Program-made: the position numbers and the translations under genes
Assembly (NCBI RefSeq): GCF_024400535.1
Contig: NZ_CP038800.1
Location: forward strand, 1,364,001-1,428,000
DNA from: Treponema denticola
Lineage (GTDB): Bacteria > Spirochaetota > Spirochaetia > Treponematales > Treponemataceae
Reading direction: 5' to 3'
DNA length: 64,000 nucleotides
Notes under the pieces: generated by a model
The model's input: the letters and a program-made list of their open reading frames with translations, nothing else
The model's database searches: none
What the model was told of the DNA's origin: nothing
Shown: positions 37,665-46,657 of the stretch, in pieces
How positions within the stretch are numbered: position 1 is the stretch's first letter
Layout of the letters: each line of letters opens with the position of its first letter

Positions 37665-39116
37665 ATGACAAGAAAATATCTTTTTTTTATAATAGTCTTT
37701 AGTTTTATTGTAAATGCTTTTGCCGAAGATTTGCAAGAAACTGATATTATAACCGGACAGGCTGAAACTATGCTCAATGAGGTTAGATCCCGCAACGGAA
37801 TTGAGAATTCGTCTAGCGGAGAAGAGAGCTATGAAAATGTTGAAGCTGTTGTTTTAGAAAATGAAGAAAAATCGATTGAAAAGGCAGATGATTCAATCAT
37901 TGATGATTCAATAGTTGATCTACCGCCGAAAAAATCCTTTTTTAAAGACGGAAGACAAGGCTTTGCCTTAGGAATTGATATCAATGTAGGGGCTTCAAAT
38001 TCTTATTTTTCTTTTACCGATTTTTTTAAAGAGACCCTTGAGATAGATTTAAATAATATGTCTAAAACTTTGCCTAATGCAGGTTATTCCGTATCCGCAG
38101 CTACTAATATAAACCTCTATTTGGATATATATATAAAGTCAAAGGCTGAATTCGGTTTTTTTACCAGAGCTTTGGATGGTAACGCTTTTGTAAATATTCC
38201 TAAAGATATCATAGACTTTGCAGCCAAAGGTAATACCGGCGGCACAGGGCTGGACGGCAGTCTGACGGGCTATGGCCGATGGTTTACAGATACAGGGATT
38301 TTTTACGGGATGCAATTCGGAGGGTTTAAATTTCGTGTAAGTGCTTCTTACTTTATACCGCTATTATACACGGAATCAGCTATGGGAAACTATAAACTGG
38401 TCAATGATCCTGTTACCGGTAAAGTTGTTGCAAATGGAGACTTAAAGTTAACCTTATATTCCCATATTCCTGTTTTTGGACGGCCTATTAATCAAAGCGG
38501 TATAGATATAAAAGATATTTTGTCGACAGGCGGAGTCGATTTTAGTTTTTACGGTTCTTATAAATTTAATGAACTAGCAAATCTTAATTTGCATATTATA
38601 AATATTCCGATTTATCCTTCACGTTTAAATAAGGGCCTTTCAAAAACATTTGAAGGCAAATTTGAAATGGAATCAATTCTCCAGTATATTGACAAATTTA
38701 TTCTTCCTAATAAGCCGGGAGAGATAAAGCCTCCAAGAAGTTCCTTTGATGAAAAGGATATTGCCTATGATTTACCTCAAAAAAATATATTTAGATCTCT
38801 AAAGCTTAACATAAGCTCGGATATAAGACCTTTTTTTAACGACTATTTGATTATTACGCCCAGTCTAGGTTTCCATTGCTATCAGCCTTTTTATATAGAT
38901 GGCGGGCTAAGATTGGAAAGCCGTTTTTTAAAAGTTCTGGGAGCTTATATCGGAATGAGCCGTGAAGACAGGGTTTGGAAAAACACTGCCGGCCTTTTTT
39001 TGGAAACAAGAATTTTTAGGCTTGAGACGGCTGTTTCATCAGCATCTCCTTCATTTATAGGTAGTTTTAGAGGAACAGGGGCAGAAGCAACAATAAAACT
39101 TGTTTTAGGATATTGA
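37665..39116 (+). CDS. Exported protein, possible outer-membrane barrel
   Basis: 483 aa from ATG 37665 (AGGTGA just upstream; GTG 37656 is an alternative). Cleavable signal peptide ending NAFA-E. After an acidic linker (about 25-80) the protein alternates aromatic and polar residues, with amphipathic strand-like segments such as FALGIDINVGASNSYFSF and a C-terminal strand ATIKLVLGY ending in an aromatic residue, as in many outer-membrane barrels. No named family recognised. It probably works with the upstream lipoprotein. Confidence 0.7.
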   Translation: MTRKYLFFIIVFSFIVNAFAEDLQETDIITGQAETMLNEVRSRNGIENSSSGEESYENVEAVVLENEEKSIEKADDSIIDDSIVDLPPKKSFFKDGRQGFALGIDINVGASNSYFSFTDFFKETLEIDLNNMSKTLPNAGYSVSAATNINLYLDIYIKSKAEFGFFTRALDGNAFVNIPKDIIDFAAKGNTGGTGLDGSLTGYGRWFTDTGIFYGMQFGGFKFRVSASYFIPLLYTESAMGNYKLVNDPVTGKVVANGDLKLTLYSHIPVFGRPINQSGIDIKDILSTGGVDFSFYGSYKFNELANLNLHIINIPIYPSRLNKGLSKTFEGKFEMESILQYIDKFILPNKPGEIKPPRSSFDEKDIAYDLPQKNIFRSLKLNISSDIRPFFNDYLIITPSLGFHCYQPFYIDGGLRLESRFLKVLGAYIGMSREDRVWKNTAGLFLETRIFRLETAVSSASPSFIGSFRGTGAEATIKLVLGY

Positions 39117-39132
39117 AAATTAGTATAAAAAA

Positions 39133-39165
39133 AAAGAACTTCGTTTTTTTAAAACGAAGTTCTTT
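39133..39165 (-). terminator. Terminator between tRNA-Pro and upstream operon
   Basis: Perfect 15-bp inverted repeat AAAGAACTTCGTTTT (39133-39147) / AAAACGAAGTTCTTT (39151-39165). Read on the minus strand it follows tRNA-Pro and is continued by a long T tract (complement of the A run at 39127-39135). Confidence 0.9.
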
Positions 39166-39166
39166 A

Positions 39167-39240
39167 TCGGGCAACCCGGATTTGAACCGGGGACCCCAAG
39201 TCCCCCAGACTTGTACGCTAACCAACTGCGCTATTGCCCG
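39167..39240 (-). tRNA. tRNA-Pro (GGG)
   Basis: Minus-strand 74-nt cloverleaf starting CGGGCAA, with the C1-G72 pair typical of bacterial tRNA-Pro. Anticodon arm CAAGT/ACTTG with loop CTGGGGG, anticodon GGG at 39206-39204; T arm CCCGG-TTCAAAT-CCGGG. Discriminator A, no CCA encoded. Confidence 0.96.
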
Positions 39241-39251
39241 TAACGGGGGGT

Positions 39252-39280
39252 ATAATATAGCAAAACTAAAAAAATGTCAA
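39252..39280 (-). promoter_or_regulatory. Promoter of tRNA-Pro
   Basis: On the minus strand TTGACA (39280-39275), 17 bases, TATTAT (39257-39252), 12 bases before the tRNA. Confidence 0.75.
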
Positions 39281-39356
39281 TAGGTTTTGCAAAGTTCGAT
39301 AGCGGCGTTTGACCTATTGCCCGATAAAATTTAATTGGATTAAGAACGGAGGTAAA

Positions 39357-40760
39357 ATGCTTAAAAACACGGATTTAAAAAAAGATGCTCTTATCGGTAC
39401 AAAGCGCTTTTGGTTTTTAATGTGGGGCTTGGGCCTTGCAGGGCAGTTATGCTGGAACATCGAAAATCAGTGGTTTAATACCTTCGTATATGCTAAAATA
39501 GCAAAAGATTCTTCAATAGTAACCCTAATGGTTATTACGAGTGCATTAGTAACAACCTTTTCAACTTTTTTATTCGGTACCTTATCCGATAGGATAGGCT
39601 CAAGGCGCCGATTTGTTTCGATAGGTTACATCGTCTGGGGACTTACCACCATCCTTTTCGGCTTGACCGAATTTGTAGGAAGAGGACATGTCGGAACAGG
39701 GGCTAAGGTATCTGTATGGGCTGCCGTTCTTGTTATCCTTGCCGATGATTTTATGAGTTTTTTCGGTTCGATGGGAAACGATTCGGGCTACAACGCATGG
39801 AGTAACGATATGACGACGGATAAAAACCGCGGACAGGTTGGGGCTGTGCTTGCAATTCAGCCCGTTATAGGTACGATAGTCGGCACTGTGCTGGGCGGTC
39901 TTTTAATCGGAGCCGAAAACAATTACCAGCGTCTTTTTTGGTCTATGGGTTTGTTTGTCATAGGTACCGGTCTTATTTCACTTTTTTTGTTAAAGGATGC
40001 TCCCGATTTAAAACCGCATAGGGAGGGTTCTTTTGGCAAACAGTTTGCTGCGATTTTTAAGGCTGAAGGCTTTTTTTCGCACAAAGAACTGATGCTCGCC
40101 TGTATAACGACAGCCGTCTTTTTTATTTCGTTTAATGTTTATTTTGTTCACATGGGAAACTGGATGATTTACCGCATGGGCTTTGATGCTGCCCGCATGG
40201 GAATAATTCAAGGTTTAAGTTTGCTTGCTGCTTCCTTATCGGTTATTCCTGCAATCGGTCTTATAAATAAAAGCCGAACGCCGCGCCTTGCCGCATTTGC
40301 AATTATTCTTAATAGTATGGGCCTTTGTATTTTATCGCTTTTTATAAAGCCGGCCTCGGTCAAGCCGGATGCAGTGTTCAGCCTGCAAAATATTCCTCTT
40401 TTTTTGTCCGTATTTTTAGCCGGTACGGGACAGATTCTTGTAACCCAATCGATGACGATGTGGGTAAAAGAGCTGTACCCCGAAACCTCGCGAGGACAGT
40501 TTGAAGGTATGCGTATTCTCTTTTTTGTGTTGACTCCGATGATTATCGGAACAATAATAGGAAATTTTTTGGTAAAAAATGGGGCAGGTTCCGTGGTAAA
40601 CGAATTCGGCATAACCGAAAATATTCCCGTAGAGTCTATCTATGTATGTGGTGCCGTTTTAGCGCTCTGCGCCTTTATTCCACTTTACTTTGCATCTAAG
40701 CTTTACAATAAGCGAAAAAACAATGAGCCTAAGGACACTGAATCCTATGAGAAAAAATAA
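39357..40760 (+). CDS. MFS transporter, probable sugar permease
   Basis: 467 aa from ATG 39357, which has GGAGG at 39348-39352; the frame from 39309 is an extension without a ribosome site. Twelve hydrophobic helices. The loop after helix 2 reads GTLSDRIGSRRRF, the major-facilitator signature. The next gene, a GH2 glycosidase, overlaps it, so the substrate is probably a beta-glycoside or glucuronide; specificity cannot be read from the sequence. Confidence 0.88.
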   Translation: MLKNTDLKKDALIGTKRFWFLMWGLGLAGQLCWNIENQWFNTFVYAKIAKDSSIVTLMVITSALVTTFSTFLFGTLSDRIGSRRRFVSIGYIVWGLTTILFGLTEFVGRGHVGTGAKVSVWAAVLVILADDFMSFFGSMGNDSGYNAWSNDMTTDKNRGQVGAVLAIQPVIGTIVGTVLGGLLIGAENNYQRLFWSMGLFVIGTGLISLFLLKDAPDLKPHREGSFGKQFAAIFKAEGFFSHKELMLACITTAVFFISFNVYFVHMGNWMIYRMGFDAARMGIIQGLSLLAASLSVIPAIGLINKSRTPRLAAFAIILNSMGLCILSLFIKPASVKPDAVFSLQNIPLFLSVFLAGTGQILVTQSMTMWVKELYPETSRGQFEGMRILFFVLTPMIIGTIIGNFLVKNGAGSVVNEFGITENIPVESIYVCGAVLALCAFIPLYFASKLYNKRKNNEPKDTESYEKK

Positions 40761-42549
40761 ACCTATAAAACCGCTTTTAACACCTTGGGGAGAAAGCCTA
40801 AACATAGACTGTCCCTTAAACGAATATCCGCGGCCTCAACTTGTAAGAGAAAACTGGCAGTGTTTAAACGGACAGTGGGACTATGCAATAACGGAGACAG
40901 AAGAGGTTCCCGAAACATGGGACGGAACTATCATAGTTCCTTTTTCACCCGAGAGTCTTTTGTCGGGCGTCGGAAAACAGCTTCTTCCCGGAAAAAGATT
41001 ATGGTACCGCAGAGAATTTGCCTTTGAAAAGTGTAAGGAGGGGGAAAGGCTTTTATTGCATTTCGGGGCGGTTGATCAGTATTGTTCGGTCTATATAAAC
41101 GGAAAAAAAGCAGGTTTCCATTCCGGAGGCTATTGGCCCTTTTATTTCGATATAAGCGTTTTTTTAAAGGACGGCAAAAACGAAATTGTAGTCTCCGTTA
41201 CGGATAATACGGATACGGGCGATGAAGCTTACGGAAAGCAGACCCTCAACCGCGGAGAGATTTGGTATACGGGACAAAGCGGTATTTGGCAAACGGTATG
41301 GGCTGAAAGAGTTCCCGAAACCTATATTCAAAGTGTAAAAATAACCCCTCACTTTAAAGAAGCTAAGGTTGAGCTTGAGCTTTGTATGTGCGGAGCTGAT
41401 TTGCCTCATCTGACAAACAATGCTTCGGTTAAGATCTTTGACGGAGAAAAAGCGGTTGCAGAAGGCCTTTTTCAAAACAACCGCGCCCTTGTAAAAATGC
41501 CCGATGATTTTAAAAGCTGGAGCCCCGACAATCCTTTTTTATATGATGTCGAAATCAAAGCGGGAAAAGATACCGTGCGTTCCTATTTCGGTATGAGGGA
41601 ATTCGGCATTCTTGATGGGAAAGCAGGCCCCGTTTTAAGTTTAAATGGAAAGCCTATTTTTCATCACGGCCTGTTGGATCAGGGCTATTGGAGTGACGGC
41701 ATGTACACTCCTCCTTCCGACGAGGCTATGATATGGGAAATTAAAACTCTTAAAAGCATGGGCTTTAATATGCTCAGAAAACACATAAAAATAGAACCGC
41801 TTCGCTGGTATTATCACTGCGATAAAATCGGTATGCTTGTTTGGCAGGATTTTGTAAGCGGAGGCGGGCCATATAAGGACTTTGTTGTAAAGTATGCTCC
41901 TTGGCTTGGTTTTAATTTTAAAGACGGAAAAAGCCGTTATGCTCTTCACGGAAGAAAAAGTGAAACCGGCCGGAAAAATTTTATGCGCGATGCCGAGCGT
42001 ACTATCGATTTATTGTATGGCATAACATCTCTTGCAGTCTGGGTTCCTTTTAACGAAGGTTGGGGCCAGTTTGATGCCGCCTCAGCAGCCGCCTTTGTAC
42101 GCAAAAAAGATGCTGCCCGCCTAATCGACCATGCAAGCGGTTACTTCGATCAGGGAGAAGGGGACTTTCACAGTTACCACATTTACTATAAGGCCTTTAA
42201 ACCTAAAAAAGACAAGCGGGGCAGGGTACTGGCCCTTACTGAATTCGGAGGCTTCAGTTTGCCGGTTCAAGAACACATGAGCTCTGATATTCTATTCGGT
42301 TACAAAATGTTTAGAACCAAAGAAGAGTTGAATGATGCTGTTTGGAAGCTTTATGTAAAGGATGTTTTTCCTGCTATTGAAAAGGGCTTGAGTGCTTCAA
42401 TCTATACGCAGGTAAGCGATGTAGAAGACGAAATAAACGGAATTTTTACCTATGACAGGAAGGAAATAAAATTTGATGAATCATTGGGATTAAAAATTAC
42501 AAAAACATTAAACGAAATTTTTAAGGAGAAATTTAATGGGAATTTATAA
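40747..42549 (+). CDS. Glycoside hydrolase family 2 (beta-galactosidase/glucuronidase-like)
   Basis: About 600 aa. N-terminal jelly-roll sugar-binding domain (LWYRREFAF...GGYWPFYFDIS), Ig-like domain, then a TIM barrel with the acid/base Glu437 in WVPFNEGWGQ and the nucleophile Glu499 in ALTEFGGF. No signal peptide, so it is cytoplasmic and acts on glycosides brought in by the MFS permease it overlaps. The start is uncertain: ATG 40747 has AAGGA 11 bases upstream, while ATG 40723 and TTG 40690 lie deeper inside the permease gene. Confidence 0.88.
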   Translation: MRKNKPIKPLLTPWGESLNIDCPLNEYPRPQLVRENWQCLNGQWDYAITETEEVPETWDGTIIVPFSPESLLSGVGKQLLPGKRLWYRREFAFEKCKEGERLLLHFGAVDQYCSVYINGKKAGFHSGGYWPFYFDISVFLKDGKNEIVVSVTDNTDTGDEAYGKQTLNRGEIWYTGQSGIWQTVWAERVPETYIQSVKITPHFKEAKVELELCMCGADLPHLTNNASVKIFDGEKAVAEGLFQNNRALVKMPDDFKSWSPDNPFLYDVEIKAGKDTVRSYFGMREFGILDGKAGPVLSLNGKPIFHHGLLDQGYWSDGMYTPPSDEAMIWEIKTLKSMGFNMLRKHIKIEPLRWYYHCDKIGMLVWQDFVSGGGPYKDFVVKYAPWLGFNFKDGKSRYALHGRKSETGRKNFMRDAERTIDLLYGITSLAVWVPFNEGWGQFDAASAAAFVRKKDAARLIDHASGYFDQGEGDFHSYHIYYKAFKPKKDKRGRVLALTEFGGFSLPVQEHMSSDILFGYKMFRTKEELNDAVWKLYVKDVFPAIEKGLSASIYTQVSDVEDEINGIFTYDRKEIKFDESLGLKITKTLNEIFKEKFNGNL

Positions 42550-43003
42550 TTACACAGTTAAGGACAGCTTAGGAAATGACTTTTCTTTTAATGATTACAA
42601 AGATTATGTTATTTTAATCGTGAACACGGCTTGTGAGTGAGGGCTTACTCCTCACTTCCAAGGTTTGGAAGCATTATACAAAGAATACAAGGATAAAAAG
42701 TTTCTTGTTGCAGCTTTTCCATGTAATCAGTTCGGCGGTCAGGATCCGGGCACAAACGAAGAAATCAGAAATTTTGCTCAAAGTAAGTATGAGGTTTCTT
42801 TCCCCATAATGGCAAAAATTGAAGTCAACGGTGAAAACACCGAGCCTCTTTTTTCCTTTCTAAAAAAAACTTCAAACGGTGAAGACATAAAATGGAATTT
42901 TGCCAAATTTTTAGTTGACAAAACGGGAGAAGGGGTTACCGCCTATGCACCGACTGTTGCACCTGAAGACTTAAAAAAAGATATTGAAAAACTATTGAAT
43001 TAG
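42536..43003 (+). CDS. Glutathione peroxidase, selenocysteine-containing
   Basis: 155 residues, read through an in-frame UGA at 42638-42640 as Sec35 in NTACEUGLTP, exactly where the peroxidatic Cys or Sec lies in the GPx family. The rest of the tetrad follows: Gln69 in NQFGGQDPG and Trp120-Asn121 in IKWNFAKF. The start ATG 42536 has AAGGAG 8-13 bases upstream and overlaps the GH2 stop. Conventional translation would give a 34-residue stub, and the downstream ATG at 42665 would lack the active site. A hairpin spans the UGA (next entry). It reduces peroxides, probably with thioredoxin. Oral treponemes are known to make selenoproteins. Confidence 0.93.
42636..42670 (+). promoter_or_regulatory. 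Bacterial SECIS-like hairpin at the Sec codon
   Basis: AGTGAGG (42636-42642, containing the UGA) pairs perfectly with CCTCACT (42650-42656) around a 7-base loop GCTTACT. A second small hairpin TTCCAA/TTGGAA (42656-42670) follows. Bacterial SECIS elements lie directly at and after the UGA inside the coding region, as here. Confidence 0.6.
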
Positions 43004-43048
43004 GTTTTTAATATATAAATCATTATAGATAATTTTTTAATTAATTTA

Positions 43049-43077
43049 TTGCGTTTTTTTTTTCTTTGGTATATAAT
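43049..43077 (+). promoter_or_regulatory. Promoter of the four-gene redox cluster
   Basis: TTGCGT (43049-43054), 17-base spacer, TATAAT (43072-43077), 21 bp before the ATG, which has AAGGAG as ribosome site. Confidence 0.7.
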
Positions 43078-43097
43078 CCTTTTTCAAGGAGATTTAT

Positions 43098-43931
43098 ATG
43101 AACGCAAAAAAAAATAAAGCCTATCTTAATTGGTTTATTTTTACCGTACTTTTAACTTGTGCTACATTTTTAACATCGTTTTTTCCGCTTTGGGCAAATG
43201 TTCCTATCAACATTATTGCTCCCATAGTAGTGTTATTTGTATGCAAAATGGTAATGTTTGAGAGACTCAAACTTTCGACCCTCATAATAATGAGAACTCT
43301 TATCGTTCTTGTTTTGTTTAACCTTATGAACGGAGACCTCTTTGTTAAAATTGTTCTTATTTTTTTGGTTATCAATATTTTGGAAGCAACTTTTACCGAT
43401 TTATTAAAAAATAAACAGCCGTATAATTTTGTTACCGGTTTGGTTCTTGCTGCTTCCGTTTTTTGTCTTGCCGGTTCTTGGCTGCCGGAGTATATGGGAC
43501 CTCTTACAGGTATTTATAAGGCCGAGGCAGGTGTTTTCGGAGAAGGTCTTTTTGCTTCTAAAAATGTTTTTATGCTGGGAACAGTTTGCTGGATTTTGGC
43601 TTATACGATTTGGAACTGGCTCTTTGTAATAGGAGAGTTTAGTCCCTCTATTGCTCTTGAACATGTGGGCATCCTTCTAATGCCTCTTTTGGGAATATGT
43701 ATTACAGGCACTCCCGGCTTTTGGCTGGTATTCCGTGCAAACTCTCTTACAACCGGAGGAGTTTTTCAAATTTCGTGCAAAAAGTTTATTGAAAATGAAT
43801 TTAAACATGAATCAATGATAAAACTTTGCGAAAAAATTAAAACTTCAAAGGTTCAGTGTATCTTAATGATTGTGAACTTAATATTAATGGCTGTTCCGAT
43901 TATTATGTTTTTTACCGGTAAGGGATTTTAA
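43098..43931 (+). CDS. Polytopic membrane protein of redox cluster (paralogue 1)
   Basis: 277 aa with about eight hydrophobic helices and no signal peptide. Segments VINILEATFTDLL and LAYTIWNWLFVIGEF have recognisable counterparts in the protein at 46658-47584 (VINILEAVYADIE; IAYDLWNISYCYNC), so the two are distant paralogues. First gene of a cluster with two oxidoreductases, transcribed from its own promoter. It could carry electrons, bind a lipid substrate or anchor the enzymes; function unknown. Confidence 0.75.
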   Translation: MNAKKNKAYLNWFIFTVLLTCATFLTSFFPLWANVPINIIAPIVVLFVCKMVMFERLKLSTLIIMRTLIVLVLFNLMNGDLFVKIVLIFLVINILEATFTDLLKNKQPYNFVTGLVLAASVFCLAGSWLPEYMGPLTGIYKAEAGVFGEGLFASKNVFMLGTVCWILAYTIWNWLFVIGEFSPSIALEHVGILLMPLLGICITGTPGFWLVFRANSLTTGGVFQISCKKFIENEFKHESMIKLCEKIKTSKVQCILMIVNLILMAVPIIMFFTGKGF

Positions 43932-43937
43932 TGCTTT

Positions 43938-45479
43938 ATGAAAAATTATGATGTCGTTATTATAGGAGCCGGAAACGGAGGACTTGCATCTGCTGCAAGT
44001 CTTTCGCAGGCCGGAAAAAAGGTATGTGTGTTGGAAAAACACAATATCCCCGGCGGCTGCGGTACAAGTTTTTGCCGAGGCCGTTTTGAATTTGAAGTTG
44101 CTTTACATCAGCTAAGCTCCATGGGAACAAAGGAAAACCCCGGCCCTCTTCGTAAGCAATTTAGACGATACGGAATTGAAGATAAAATCGAATGGATTCC
44201 TATCGAGTCTTTGTATAAAATCAATTTGCCTGATGGACGGGGAATTACTCTTCCTGCAGATAAAGAAGAAGTTCAAAAAAAACTGATTAAAGAATTTCCT
44301 GCAGAAGCGGAAAACATCAAAAGATATTATCAAACAGTTTATAAGTTTAATGAAGAGATAAATTCTTTTAGGGCAAAAAGTGCAGGCTCTACAGGAGAAC
44401 CTTCGGGATTAAAAAAATGGCTTACCAAAACATTATTCCCTTCCGTATATCCTACTTTGACAAAGTATGCCGTACGAAGTACACAGGATGTTCTTGATGA
44501 GTTTTTTAAGGACAAGGCTCTGCAATTATGCCTTTCTGCCTATTGGTGTTTTATGGGTGTCGCTCCGGAAAACTTTCCTTTTACGATTCTTGCTATGTGT
44601 ACTTATATTTATACCGAAGATAAGCCCTTTTATGTGCGGGGAGGTTCTCAAGTTATAAGTCAAGCCCTTACCGAGATGATTCGGGAAAACGGCGGAACTA
44701 TTTTATTTAATAAAAAGGTTGAACGCATTATTATCGAAAACGGAAAAGCCTGCGGTGTTATCGATGATGAAGGAGAAGAGTTTAGGGCAAAGAAGATAAT
44801 ATCCAATATTTCGCCTACTCAAACCTATGCAAAACTTTTACAAAAAGAAGAAATTCCGGATTCAATCCGATCGTATTTTAAAAGCTATAAACCCGGTATT
44901 TCCGCTTTAACTTGTTTTATCGGGCTGGACTGTCCGCCTGAAACAATCGGCTTTACCGATTCTTTTAATTTGACCTATTCAAGTTTGGATGCAAATGAAG
45001 ATTTTAAAAATGCCTATAAACTGGATACCTCAATCGATCCGATTATTTCTACCTGCTATACAGTAGACGATCCCAAAGTTTCGCCTCCGGGTACAAGTAT
45101 AATTACGGCCGGAACTCTTAAATATTCGGAAGCGTGGGAAAAACTTTCGCCTGAAGAATACCACCAAAAAAAATATGAGCTTGCTTCAACAATAATTGAC
45201 AGGCTCGAAAAACGTTTCCCCGGTTTACGCAGTCATATTGAAGAAATAGAAGTTGCAACTCCCTTAACTCATATGCGATATCTGGGACATCCTTCCGGAG
45301 CTATTTACGGATATGAGCAGGATTTACGCTCTTCGGTATTTTTCTTTCCTGCAACGGATAATGTTATTCCTAACTTGGTTTTTGCAAGCGGATGGGTAAA
45401 TACCTGCGGTTTCGGACCTAATTATATGTTTGCCGATAAACTTGCCTCGTCATTATTAAAGGAGATGGACAATGAGTGA
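43938..45479 (+). CDS. Phytoene desaturase/retinol saturase-like FAD oxidoreductase
   Basis: 513 aa. N-terminal dinucleotide-binding fold VVIIGAGNGGLASAASLSQAG, followed by GGCGTSFCRGRFEFE as in the CrtI/retinol saturase superfamily, and a C-terminal FAD segment ASGWVNTCGFGPNYM. Such enzymes saturate or desaturate polyene or enone lipids. No other carotenoid gene is in the window, so the substrate is unknown. It starts 6 bp after the membrane protein and overlaps the reductase gene by 8 bp. Confidence 0.85.
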   Translation: MKNYDVVIIGAGNGGLASAASLSQAGKKVCVLEKHNIPGGCGTSFCRGRFEFEVALHQLSSMGTKENPGPLRKQFRRYGIEDKIEWIPIESLYKINLPDGRGITLPADKEEVQKKLIKEFPAEAENIKRYYQTVYKFNEEINSFRAKSAGSTGEPSGLKKWLTKTLFPSVYPTLTKYAVRSTQDVLDEFFKDKALQLCLSAYWCFMGVAPENFPFTILAMCTYIYTEDKPFYVRGGSQVISQALTEMIRENGGTILFNKKVERIIIENGKACGVIDDEGEEFRAKKIISNISPTQTYAKLLQKEEIPDSIRSYFKSYKPGISALTCFIGLDCPPETIGFTDSFNLTYSSLDANEDFKNAYKLDTSIDPIISTCYTVDDPKVSPPGTSIITAGTLKYSEAWEKLSPEEYHQKKYELASTIIDRLEKRFPGLRSHIEEIEVATPLTHMRYLGHPSGAIYGYEQDLRSSVFFFPATDNVIPNLVFASGWVNTCGFGPNYMFADKLASSLLKEMDNE

Positions 45480-46635
45480 TCTTAAAACTCTTATTATAAG
45501 CCGTATGGAAAACGGAGCAAATATATTAAATGAATTGGCTGTTTCAAAAAGAATAGGGAAGGATATTACGGTTGACGCATCGGCTGTCGAGAAAAAAATA
45601 AATCAATATCATCCCAATATTATGAAACTCATAGTTTCTGAAACGGAAAATATCGGCAATTATGCAAAAAAAATCCGCTTTGTAAGCGAAACAGGTTTTT
45701 TACCGATTTTTGAAGCAGGGCAGTATATCAACCTCTTTGTTCAAATTGAAGGGGTAAGAACTTCAAGGCCTTACAGCCTTTCTTCTTCTCCTAAAGAGCG
45801 AAGCTATTTTGAAATTATTGTTGCAAGACAGGAAAAAGGTTTTGTCTCCGATTATCTGATTGATAACGTAAAAGCCGGGGATAGGTTTGAAGCTAACGGC
45901 CCAGCTGGTGTATTTCATTTTAATCCGGTTTTTCATCATAAAAGACAGGTATTTTTGGCAGGTGGAAGCGGTATAACCCCCTTTCTTTCGATGAGCAGGG
46001 AAATACTTCATGCCGGTTTGGATAGGGAAGTTTATCTTATCTACGGAACGCGGAATGAAGAGCTTGCTATAAACCATGAAGAGTTAACTCGTCTTTCTGC
46101 CGAATTTAAGAATTTCCATTATTCTTTGGTTGTGTCGAATGATCCCGAATGTAAAAAATACCGTACGGGTTTTATCGATGCCGAATGTATAAAGGCCCTT
46201 GTTCCCGATTATAAAAATGCTACCTACTATATTTGCGGCCCTGAAATTATGAACCAGTTTTGCAGCAAGACTTTAACCGAAATAGGTATTTTGCCTAAAC
46301 ACATAAGGCGTGAAATGTTCGGTGCACGGCAGGATATTCAAAACGAACCGGGCTGGCCCGAAAACTTAAGCGGAAAAGAAACTTTTACGATAAAAGTCGG
46401 CGATAAGAAAATTCCTGCATTATCCGGTGAAAGCGTTCTGACTGCTCTGGAAAGATCCGGTATAAGAATGAATGTATGCTGCCGAAGCGGTGAATGCAGT
46501 TTATGCAGAATCCGTTTGGTTTCCGGAACCGTTTTTACGGCTCGCGGAGTTTTAAGCCGATATGCGGATGAACTTTTTAATTATATCCATTCGTGTAAAG
46601 TTTATCCTATAAGCGACTTGGAAGTTATTTTGTAA
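45472..46635 (+). CDS. Flavin reductase with C-terminal 2Fe-2S ferredoxin domain
   Basis: 387 aa. A short N-terminal extension (about 45 aa) is followed by a FAD-binding ferredoxin-reductase domain (RPYSLSSSP), an NAD(P)-binding domain (FLAGGSGITPFLS and YYICGPEIM), and a plant-type 2Fe-2S domain with CCRSGECSLC and a last Cys in IHSCKV. It should pass electrons from NAD(P)H through FAD to the iron-sulfur centre, most likely to the neighbouring flavoprotein, whose gene it overlaps. Confidence 0.9.
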   Translation: MSDLKTLIISRMENGANILNELAVSKRIGKDITVDASAVEKKINQYHPNIMKLIVSETENIGNYAKKIRFVSETGFLPIFEAGQYINLFVQIEGVRTSRPYSLSSSPKERSYFEIIVARQEKGFVSDYLIDNVKAGDRFEANGPAGVFHFNPVFHHKRQVFLAGGSGITPFLSMSREILHAGLDREVYLIYGTRNEELAINHEELTRLSAEFKNFHYSLVVSNDPECKKYRTGFIDAECIKALVPDYKNATYYICGPEIMNQFCSKTLTEIGILPKHIRREMFGARQDIQNEPGWPENLSGKETFTIKVGDKKIPALSGESVLTALERSGIRMNVCCRSGECSLCRIRLVSGTVFTARGVLSRYADELFNYIHSCKVYPISDLEVIL

Positions 46636-46657
46636 TTTTATTTATGGAGGTATTAAA

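Noticed and set aside
40690-40746. N-terminal extension of the GH2 enzyme
   Set aside because: TTG and ATG candidates lie deep in the permease gene without ribosome sites; the homologous domain begins later.
42665-43003. A 112-aa glutathione peroxidase fragment starting at 42665
   Set aside because: It lacks the active-site segment; the gene continues upstream through a UGA in frame, so it is one selenoprotein, not a pseudogene.
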